This document shows positions 1 to 6,544 of a stretch of 64,000 nucleotides of DNA, in pieces (the first letter of the stretch is position 1; every line of letters begins with the position of its first letter). The stretch lies in the NCBI GenBank assembly GCA_965219635.1, contig OZ244783.1:1736001-1800000 (forward strand), in the 5' to 3' direction. Source of the stretch: JAPOXR01 sp965219635. Its GTDB lineage: Bacteria; Pseudomonadota; Alphaproteobacteria; Rhodobacterales; Rhodobacteraceae. The notes under the pieces were generated by a model, which had not been told where the DNA came from, did not search any database, and was given only the letters and a program-made list of their open reading frames with translations. The position numbers and the translations under genes are program-made.

Positions 1-107
1 GGGAATTGAGCTTGAGGCTTGCTGTGTGTCGATCTTGCGCCATGCCCTGAATTGCTGCACTAAGCGAATCCTTGCTCCGCCGCCTACAGACAAGATTGGG
101 TTGCCGT
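1..107. other. Sequence upstream of cobS, no gene recognised
   Basis: No reading frame here resembles a protein I know. It probably holds the leader of cobS, but no convincing -35/-10 pair is visible. Confidence 0.3.
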
Positions 108-1130
108 ATGGATGGTTCAGGATTGGATCGGGAAATGAATCCAGAGAAACGCGTCTCTGTCCGGGAGACATTTGGAATCAATTCCGATCTCGAAGTGTTG
201 GGATTTGACGAACCATCCGACCGGGTTCCGGATGTGGATCCAACCTACAAGTTCGATCCCGATACCACTCTCGCAATACTTGCCGGGTTTTCGCACAACC
301 GCCGCGTGATCATTCAGGGATATCACGGCACCGGCAAATCAACCCATATCGAGCAGGTTGCTGCCCGGCTCAATTGGCCGTGCGTCAGGGTCAATCTTGA
401 CAGTCACATCTCCCGGATTGATCTGATCGGGAAGGACGCGATCAGGTTGCGCGATGGCAAGCAGGTGACGGAGTTTCAGGAGGGAATTCTGCCATGGTCG
501 CTGCGCAACCGCGTGGCGCTGGTATTCGACGAATACGACGCCGGGCGGCCCGACGTGATGTTCGTGATTCAGAGAGTACTGGAAGCAGAAGGCAAGCTGA
601 CGCTTCTGGACCAGAACGAGATCATCGTTCCGCACCGGCATTTCCGGATTTTCGCCACGACCAACACCGTGGGCCTCGGAGATACAACGGGCCTGTACCA
701 CGGCACGCAACAGATCAATCAGGGGCAGATGGACCGCTGGTCCCTCGTGGCCACGCTCAACTACCTCTCTCACGATGCTGAAACCCAGATCGTTTTGTCC
801 AAGGCACCGAATTACAATACCAAGCATGGCAGGGACATCATTAGCGCCATGGTAACCGTAGCCGGCCTCACGCGCTCATCTTTCATGAATGGCGACCTCT
901 CGACGGTGATGAGCCCAAGAACTGTCATTGCATGGGCACAGAATGCGGAGATTTTTGGCGACTTGGGATTTGCCTTCAGGGTGAGCTTTCTGAACAAGTG
1001 CGATGAGCTTGAACGCGCAACTGTCGCTGAATTCTATCAGCGTTGCTTTGACGAAGAGTTGCCGGAAGGCCCCCGCGCAGCAAGCCCGCTGGACGATTTT
1101 CCTGCCCCGCGGAAGTTGCAGAGCAGCTAG
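108..1130 (+). CDS. cobS: Aerobic cobaltochelatase subunit CobS (AAA+ ATPase)
   Basis: CobS is the AAA+ ATPase that, with CobT and CobN, inserts cobalt into hydrogenobyrinic acid a,c-diamide in the aerobic cobalamin pathway. The protein has the family's leader (VSVRETFG), the Walker A loop GYHGTGKS, the segment NWPCVRVNLDSH, a Walker B region LVFDEYDAG and the block TTGLYHGTQQINQGQMDRW. Length (about 340 residues) is normal. The longest frame opens at a TTG at 72; ATG 108 matches usual CobS N-termini better, and ATG 135 is a third option. Its usual partner cobT lies 5.4 kb downstream, beyond an accessory island. I recognise this family with high certainty; only the exact start is unsure. Confidence 0.95.
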   Translation: MDGSGLDREMNPEKRVSVRETFGINSDLEVLGFDEPSDRVPDVDPTYKFDPDTTLAILAGFSHNRRVIIQGYHGTGKSTHIEQVAARLNWPCVRVNLDSHISRIDLIGKDAIRLRDGKQVTEFQEGILPWSLRNRVALVFDEYDAGRPDVMFVIQRVLEAEGKLTLLDQNEIIVPHRHFRIFATTNTVGLGDTTGLYHGTQQINQGQMDRWSLVATLNYLSHDAETQIVLSKAPNYNTKHGRDIISAMVTVAGLTRSSFMNGDLSTVMSPRTVIAWAQNAEIFGDLGFAFRVSFLNKCDELERATVAEFYQRCFDEELPEGPRAASPLDDFPAPRKLQSS

Positions 1131-1698
1131 AACTGCAGGGGGCCGAAACCAGGCCTGGCTGGAATTCCTGCGCCACTTTCAATGATATTGGGCAGCCCGT
1201 CCTAGGCATTCAGGCAAAATGGGCAGCTGACACCAACACACGCTTCCGCTGGACCTGGACTGCCAACCGCAAACGACGAATGTCAGCAAGTCCCATGCGC
1301 GACGAGAATTCAAGGACCGCGCGTGTGATCTTCGAAGCCATGCGGTGTGCAACTTGACTGCCAGACCGAGAGCGGACATCTGCCGAGATGCGATGTTGCT
1401 GGTGCCGAAGAACTCGCCTCAGCTTTATGCAGATTGAAGGGCAACAACACACAATTCTCAAGCAATCCAAGAAAATCGCCTGGGTCAGCATCATTCTTCA
1501 CGAATGCCGTCACGGTGCGGGGCGATTGCAAGCTGACGACAATCAGCCGTCTTCTGAGTTTTCTTTCTTTGCACTTGGATATCGACGGCGAACAGGTTTG
1601 CAAGCCGAGAACGTCAGATGTGGCATTCTGCACTGCCTATGAGACACCGAATTGAATAAAGACGTCGGGACGTCTATGGTGATCGAACACGGCGGAGA
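1131..1698. other. Non-coding left edge of the island between cobS and cobT
   Basis: Open frames of up to about 107 codons exist on both strands, but none has a ribosome-binding site, plausible composition or a recognisable motif. This is the junction between core DNA (cobS) and the accessory genes. The only clear structure is the palindrome at 1660-1675. Confidence 0.5.
1660..1675. promoter_or_regulatory. 16-bp palindrome ahead of the methyltransferase gene
   Basis: AGACGTC-GG-GACGTCT is a perfect dyad with 7-bp arms and a 2-bp centre, ending 23 bp before the ATG at 1699. There is no T-run after it, so a terminator is unlikely. Its place suggests an operator through which methyltransferase expression is controlled; this is inference. 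Confidence 0.45.
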
Positions 1699-2895
1699 AT
1701 GGCCCAAATGACCAGACTGAAACACTCTCCTGGTACGGTGCGGGACGCGATCATTGCCTGTCTGGACTCGACGTTGGGCGATGCAAGCGTATCTGAAATC
1801 CGGCAATACGTCGCAAACCTCCTCGGCGACGTACCTGCGTCTTCCGTGCGCTCCTATCTCAGATTGCGGTCGGACATGTTCGAACGGACGCAGTATGGCC
1901 GCTACAGACTCAGTTTCGAGCAACCGGCTCCCTCCAACGGCATGGCGATGGCAAAGAGGCCGCCGACAGCTACCGATCCTGTATTGGTGAGAGGCGGGGC
2001 CGTGCTTTACCAAGAGGATTGCTTCGACTGGCTTGAACGCAGGGCCGACAACAGCATTCATGCCGTCGTAACTGATCCGCCGTATGGTTTGATCGAATAC
2101 TCAGAGACTGAGCAATGCAAGCTGCGGATGGGCAAGGGTGGGGTCTGGCGCATTCCTCCATCCTTTGATGGTCACAAGCGGTCTCCGGTTCCACGCTTCA
2201 CGACACTTGGCGCAACTGATCTCATACATATGCGTGAATTCTTCGAACGCTTTGGAAGAAGCGTATCGCGTGTCCTTGTTCCGGGGGCGCATGTCTTTGT
2301 GGCTTCAAATCCGCTCGTGTCTCACATCGTTGCGTCAGGGCTTGCTGCTGCCGGACTGGAGAGCCGGGGGATGATCTTCCGCCTTGTCATGACAATGCGT
2401 GGCGGCGACCGCCCAAAGAACGCACATGAGGAATTCTCCGATGTTACCGTCATGCCGCGCTCAATGGCTGAGCCTTGGCTCTTGTTTCGTCAACCGCTTG
2501 AAGGAAGGGTGCAAGACAATCTCCGCAAGTGGGGAACCGGCGGCTTGCGGCGGCAATCGGAACACAGGCCCTTCGGTGACGTGATCAAGTCGCATCCCAC
2601 GCGACCTGCGGAGCGTCGCTTGGCGCCGCATCCCTCGCTCAAGCCGCAAGCTTTTATTCGTCAGTTAGTCCGCGCCGCGTTGCCTCTAAAGACGGGCGTG
2701 ATCCTTGATCCCTTTGCAGGTTCGGGATCCACATTAGCCGCAGCCAATCACCTGGGGTATGAGAGCATAGGTGTGGAGTTGTCACAAAATTACGTCGAGA
2801 TTGCGTTAACGGCGATGCCAAAGCTCGAGGCAATCAGATGTCCCGATACACCCAGTGTTCACGGAGCCTCCGAATGCCTTGTCTGTGGAGGGTAG
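1699..2895 (+). CDS. Type II DNA methyltransferase, beta class (probably N6-adenine)
   Basis: This protein transfers a methyl group from S-adenosylmethionine to a base in a specific DNA site. Catalytic motif IV, TDPPYG, is at residues 125-130. SAM-binding motif I, DPFAGSGST, comes late, at 337-345, preceded by HPSLKP (motif X). That order defines the beta class, and DPPY favours N6-adenine. Residues 1-75 resemble a winged-helix DNA-binding domain. ATG 1699 sits too close to the Shine-Dalgarno-like GGCGGAG (1691-1697); ATG 1708 has better spacing and may be the real start. The 3' end overlaps the convergent endonuclease gene by 62 bp, which makes them a restriction-modification pair. Target site unknown. 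Confidence 0.9.
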   Translation: MAQMTRLKHSPGTVRDAIIACLDSTLGDASVSEIRQYVANLLGDVPASSVRSYLRLRSDMFERTQYGRYRLSFEQPAPSNGMAMAKRPPTATDPVLVRGGAVLYQEDCFDWLERRADNSIHAVVTDPPYGLIEYSETEQCKLRMGKGGVWRIPPSFDGHKRSPVPRFTTLGATDLIHMREFFERFGRSVSRVLVPGAHVFVASNPLVSHIVASGLAAAGLESRGMIFRLVMTMRGGDRPKNAHEEFSDVTVMPRSMAEPWLLFRQPLEGRVQDNLRKWGTGGLRRQSEHRPFGDVIKSHPTRPAERRLAPHPSLKPQAFIRQLVRAALPLKTGVILDPFAGSGSTLAAANHLGYESIGVELSQNYVEIALTAMPKLEAIRCPDTPSVHGASECLVCGG

Positions 2896-3439
2896 CAGTA
2901 CGCGTTCCGAGCTCACCGCGGTTATTTCGCCGAAAATCTCCGACCGTGACGTAACCAAGGTAGATTTCAGTGAATCTCATTGGTGCGCGGTTGATGGCAG
3001 GTTTCGTGGCATCATCAACGGAATAGACGAACACGCAAAGCCACTGGTCACGGGCACCATGGGTGTCCACAGCCCCGCCCCTTTTGCGCGTGGTCTTGAT
3101 CTCAACCCCCTGATCTCCGGCCATCACTGAGTCGTTGGGGTAGATTCCTTCAATGATCAGATCTGGATGTCCGTTGTGGTAGAGGTTTTCGACGAGCACT
3201 CGGGCATGCTGCGCCATGCTTGCGGTAATCATGTCGGAGATGAGCCCCGACATTGCCGCAGGTCTCAGCATATCATCGAGGCGCCCGAGCCCCCTGTCGG
3301 ACAGATGAGTATTCACATTGAAGAAAAAGTCGTAGATGTCCTGCATGACGCAGCCAAAATCCTCCAGCCGAAGCTTGTAGGGCAATACTGCTTCATCATT
3401 GAATCTTGACGCATCGGGTCTCTGGCGAACGATGGGCAT
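2834..3439 (-). CDS. Probable type II restriction endonuclease, PD-(D/E)xK fold
   Basis: The 201-residue protein carries a PD-(D/E)xK nuclease signature: HPDL at residues 91-94, then E113-I-K115 in GVEIKTT, followed by a conserved-looking block RGGAVDTHGARDQW (120-133). That is the usual layout of a metal-dependent restriction enzyme core, with D93, E113 and K115 as likely catalytic residues. It faces the methyltransferase tail to tail with a 62-bp antisense overlap, so each gene's 3' end is locked to the other's. I do not recognise the subfamily or the recognition site. Alternative: another PD-(D/E)xK nuclease. Being next to a stand-alone methyltransferase makes restriction the best call. 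Confidence 0.8.
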   Translation of the reverse strand: MPIVRQRPDASRFNDEAVLPYKLRLEDFGCVMQDIYDFFFNVNTHLSDRGLGRLDDMLRPAAMSGLISDMITASMAQHARVLVENLYHNGHPDLIIEGIYPNDSVMAGDQGVEIKTTRKRGGAVDTHGARDQWLCVFVYSVDDATKPAINRAPMRFTEIYLGYVTVGDFRRNNRGELGTRTATLHRQGIRRLREHWVYRDI

Positions 3440-3460
3440 GGCAATGACTCATGTTTCAGA

Positions 3461-3525
3461 GCAAGACGGCGTCAAGGGGAAGCCATTGACTGCCGCCGTC
3501 ATTTTAGCAGTTTCCGCCGTCTTGC
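3461..3525. promoter_or_regulatory. 11-bp inverted repeat upstream of the endonuclease gene
   Basis: GCAAGACGGCG (3461-3471) and CGCCGTCTTGC (3515-3525) are perfect reverse complements. A further copy of the arm core CGCCGTC lies between them at 3494-3500. The set begins 22 bp upstream of the endonuclease start (3439, minus strand), where an operator or promoter would be. No regulator gene is seen nearby; function is inferred from position. Confidence 0.4.
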
Positions 3526-3609
3526 GCGACAACTTCATTACGCTTCTCGCAACAGTTTAGCGGCATGGGCTCTTGGCTGAACAGATTTGCCCAGTCAGCC
3601 TGGGATCAC

Positions 3610-3695
3610 CGTTCAAATGTGATCGGAATCGCGTTCAAGTGTTATCGGAATTTCGTTCAAGTACGATCGGAATTCCGTTCAAGTGTCACCGGAAT
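3610..3695. repeat. Four tandem repeats with an exact 22-bp period
   Basis: Four copies of a 20-bp core like CGTTCAAGTGTGATCGGAAT start at 3610, 3632, 3654 and 3676, each followed by 2 bp. The TTCAA and CGGAAT ends are invariant; the middle drifts. The 22-bp period puts all copies on one face of the helix, which suggests protein binding. Similar arrays of about 20 bp form the ends of IS21-family elements, so this may be a terminus left by a lost element. No istA/istB genes are present. An operator or iteron array is the alternative. Confidence 0.75.
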
Positions 3696-3731
3696 TTGCT
3701 GACAACACATGCCGATCTGTGGAGAACCAGA

Positions 3732-4952
3732 TCAGCCGCCATCAAATGCAGTTTCATAGGCCGAAATGTCGGCGGCACTCAATCCGAGCTTGCGAGCCAG
3801 GCCACGCCACCCTGCTAAAGCCGATTTCACTTCTTCAATGATCTGGGAGGCCTGGTCCTGTTTCAGGGCAAAGAATGGAGCCGCCTTGATGGCAATATCG
3901 ATATCAGCTTCCGGCCCTTCTTCGGAAATCCAGGTTGTCAGTTCCCTTGCCTTTTCCTCGATTGGCACTGGATTGAGGTCATATGCCGGAGACAACCTCC
4001 ACTTGCCGTCGCCATCGTAGAGAAATCCATGGTTTCGCAGGTGATCATCGAAGTTGCCAATCAGGATGCCAAACACGACCCGACGCCAAAGTTCGTGCAA
4101 GTCCGGGATGGGTTCGCTCGAGTACATCCTGATGCAATCCGCAATGTCGGTATAGGTAGCAACCTCTCCATCAGAGAGACCGAGCAGGCTCATGGCCGAC
4201 AGGAAAGGTATGCGGGACTCCCCTCGCCGGTCAAATCGGCGGATGAGCGCTACCGAACGGCCAGCCACGCTCTCCAGGCGGCCGGATGCAGCATTGACTC
4301 CAGCCCGACTTGCCAAGGTGAGTGCCAGTATCTCACCCCTTGGTATGCTGCGCACTTCGCTGGCTTTGGGGAATTTGGCGATGGCAAGTGATCCGTCCCT
4401 GTCAATCACAGCAGACTTGGGACGAGCGCCTCCAAGCGGCGAGCCTTCATTGAGCAGGAGCTTCAGGTCGTCGGCAGTTTCGTTGTTGCCTCGAACCGCA
4501 TCGGCTGCATTCAACAATGCCGGCAGCCGGATCAAGGGCGGTACGCGGTAACGTCCAACTTCATGACCAAACTCTGTATCCCCTTGTCGCCTTATGCGGA
4601 GCGCGCCAATCCGCGAATAGTCGTTGATTGCAAGCAGATAGTCGATCTCCGAGAGTGTTCGCCGTTCACCCGATTTGCGGAAAGCGCGGTCGATCAGCAG
4701 CCGGCCCCACCGGTCTGGCGCGGCGTCGCGCAAGGCACCAGCCAGCGCCGAACTTTCCGAACTGGTATAGACAAGACTTTTGCCCAGCTTCAGATTTGCA
4801 GGATCCAGTGCGAAGGCATCCTCATGGTTCAACCACTCGTCTGCGTATTGGAAGACTGAGCTCTGACGCCGAGACTTGCCGACATACCGGCATCGGCCAA
4901 CCAACCGGGTTATCTGACCATGTCCGATATGGACCTCGATCATTTCGGTCAT
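3732..4952 (-). CDS. hipA: HipA-type serine/threonine kinase toxin
   Basis: HipA toxins phosphorylate a translation factor (glutamyl-tRNA synthetase in Escherichia coli) and drive growth arrest. The 406-residue protein has the family blocks in order: an N-terminal domain with DAAPDRWGR (77-85), the loop GSPLGGARPK (170-179), ALIRRFDR (235-242), the catalytic segment IGNFDDHLRNHGF (298-310) and the metal-binding segment SPAYDLNP (321-328). The kinase residues appear intact, so it should be active. Its start overlaps the hipB stop by 4 bp (ATGA), so the two are translationally coupled. It lies in the island between cobS and cobT. The cellular target is unknown. Confidence 0.93.
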   Translation of the reverse strand: MTEMIEVHIGHGQITRLVGRCRYVGKSRRQSSVFQYADEWLNHEDAFALDPANLKLGKSLVYTSSESSALAGALRDAAPDRWGRLLIDRAFRKSGERRTLSEIDYLLAINDYSRIGALRIRRQGDTEFGHEVGRYRVPPLIRLPALLNAADAVRGNNETADDLKLLLNEGSPLGGARPKSAVIDRDGSLAIAKFPKASEVRSIPRGEILALTLASRAGVNAASGRLESVAGRSVALIRRFDRRGESRIPFLSAMSLLGLSDGEVATYTDIADCIRMYSSEPIPDLHELWRRVVFGILIGNFDDHLRNHGFLYDGDGKWRLSPAYDLNPVPIEEKARELTTWISEEGPEADIDIAIKAAPFFALKQDQASQIIEEVKSALAGWRGLARKLGLSAADISAYETAFDGG

Positions 4953-5284
4953 GGATTTGTTCCCTTCCGGCGAGGAAGAACTATCCTCTGAGGAAGCCGG
5001 TCCTCTTCGATGTCCAAACCCAGTCCATCATTGCTTCGATCAGCCAACATGCCGACTCCACCGACCAGTCCAAGAATTGCGAGTACGGAAACATAGGCCC
5101 CAACTGAGACAGTGGGGTCGCCCTTCTCTATCTTGGTGTAGGTACTGCGGCTGACGAAAGCACGTTCTGCCATGGAGACTGTCGAGATGCGGCGCTTCTT
5201 GCGGGCAACCGCAATGTCCTCACCGAGCTTGGTCAGGGCCCGCCGAGCCGCGCGAGGCAGTGCACTTGTCGATTGAGATTTCAT
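4949..5284 (-). CDS. hipB: HipB-type antitoxin, XRE helix-turn-helix
   Basis: HipB binds and neutralises HipA and represses the operon. The 111-residue protein has an XRE-type helix-turn-helix around residues 20-75 (GEDIAVARKKRRISTVSMAE, then VSRSTYTKIEKGDPTVSVG). The charged tail is the likely flexible part of the antitoxin. It is the first gene of the pair and overlaps hipA by 4 bp, the normal antitoxin-first order. An AT-rich promoter with two direct repeats lies just upstream, fitting autoregulation. Confidence 0.9.
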   Translation of the reverse strand: MKSQSTSALPRAARRALTKLGEDIAVARKKRRISTVSMAERAFVSRSTYTKIEKGDPTVSVGAYVSVLAILGLVGGVGMLADRSNDGLGLDIEEDRLPQRIVLPRRKGTNP

Positions 5285-5292
5285 ATTGTGTC

Positions 5293-5341
5293 TTATACAT
5301 TACTCAGTAAAGCTATGTTATGACTAATATATAATACATTA
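5293..5341 (-). promoter_or_regulatory. AT-rich hipBA promoter with two direct repeats
   Basis: The 60 bp before hipB are far richer in A+T than their surroundings. ATACATTA occurs twice, at 5295-5302 and 5334-5341, 39 bp apart (TAATGTAT on the transcribed strand). HipB proteins repress their own promoters at repeated operators, so these are candidate HipB sites. A TATAAT-like box can be read between them on the minus strand, but its exact position is uncertain. Confidence 0.45.
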
Positions 5342-5676
5342 AAAGCACGTTCAAGGGAGAGTTGCCACATTGTCATCTAGACACTGCAGCCTGACCACAG
5401 GCTCTCATGCCGGATGAACAGGTTGAGCCACGGAGCCTGAGACCAACATCCCGGTGTGAAGGCTGAATCAATCCAACCTGAACGGACTCGAGATATGCGG
5501 CGCCCGTGACTCCAGTGCACAAACCTGACAGGTGGTAGAGTCTGGATGCAAAAACGGACCTGCCTTACAGAGAGTTCGAGCGCACCTCTGGCAAAGGGCG
5601 GATGAAGTATTGCATGTCCTTGATCTGCGTGCTGGTGATAAGCCGAAAACACCCAAACCTGCAAAGGATGGAGGCG
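5342..5676. other. Intergenic, between hipBA and the SLATT-like gene
   Basis: Frames cross this stretch on both strands but none has recognisable content. It is the divergent spacer between hipBA (minus) and the membrane-protein gene (plus). No clear terminator, repeat or RNA gene was seen. Confidence 0.4.
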
Positions 5677-6213
5677 ATGACAAACGGCCTGGACGAAAGG
5701 ACTTACGACCTCTTGTTCGGAATTCAACGATCGGTGCATTATCACCTATACCGGCGGCGGTTCTATGAGTCCTGGAATACCCTTACGGTCACCATTTCGG
5801 TGATCGGTGGATCCGCATCAGCGGTAACCTATCTGACCGGTTGGATAGTTGATTGGATTCCAGCAATGGCAGCCGCAACCGTAGCCATCGTAGCCACCAT
5901 TGATCTGACAGTTGGCACCGGACGGCGCGCCGGACTCCATGGCGGCTTGGCGCGACAGTTCATCAACCTGGAAAAGAGCCTTGCTGGCGGTAGGGATCTT
6001 GATGATGACGAGTACATCAAGTTGAACAGAATGCGTCTGGACATCGAGTCCACTGAGCCCCCGGTTTTGCGCCTTTTGGATGCCAGTTGCCACTTTGAAC
6101 TCTTGCGCTCAAAGGGCGATACAAGCCGACATCCTCAAATCCCTTTGTGGCGGCGGTTGCTCATTCAGTGGGCTAGCCAGCCGACATTTGCCGTCAATCT
6201 CGCGCAGAATTGA
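5677..6213 (+). CDS. Two-helix membrane protein resembling SLATT-domain proteins
   Basis: Two hydrophobic segments, about residues 35-54 and 59-79, form a hairpin; a soluble, charged C-terminal half follows (from about 80 to 178). SLATT-domain proteins have this layout and are thought to act as pore-forming effectors or membrane sensors in prokaryotic conflict systems. The in-frame ORF opens at 5602, but ATG 5677 follows AAAGGATGGAGG and gives a 178-residue protein, so I use it. It sits beside hipBA and a restriction-modification pair. No nucleotide-second-messenger synthase or reverse transcriptase, common SLATT partners, lies nearby. The family call is from layout, not a clear motif. Confidence 0.55.
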   Translation: MTNGLDERTYDLLFGIQRSVHYHLYRRRFYESWNTLTVTISVIGGSASAVTYLTGWIVDWIPAMAAATVAIVATIDLTVGTGRRAGLHGGLARQFINLEKSLAGGRDLDDDEYIKLNRMRLDIESTEPPVLRLLDASCHFELLRSKGDTSRHPQIPLWRRLLIQWASQPTFAVNLAQN

Positions 6214-6544
6214 TGTGAAATCGACCCGACCGTCTGGATCGAAACCGAACCCAAGGGTCCAAGCAGCGACGAGCAGCGCCAGTTGAAACTGCTAGACAAT
6301 TCGCTGCTTGGGGAAACCTCGGCAAACGATCATCTTTCGTGTTCGTTTCGATCAGCCGATTGATCCACACGTCCAAAAGGCAGTTGCTGGCACGGCTCAA
6401 GGCGCCTGCGGGATGCGCAGACTTGGTTCAACACAGACAATCTGCAACCTGACCTGACAATTCGGCTGGAATCCATGCGTTCACCGACTACAAGAGGAAC
6501 AGCAGTCTTCTGGGAAGGACACACAGGAAAGGAAGCGTTTCCCG
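6214..6544. other. Non-coding right edge of the island, upstream of cobT
   Basis: No convincing gene or known element. It should hold the cobT promoter, because cobT has been cut off from cobS. A Shine-Dalgarno-like AGGAAAGGAAG stands 9 bp before the cobT ATG. I see no repeat matching the other edge (1131-1698). Confidence 0.4.

Noticed and set aside
3610..3695. CRISPR array
   Set aside because: Units are 20 bp with 2-bp spacing, so there are no spacers, and no cas genes are nearby.
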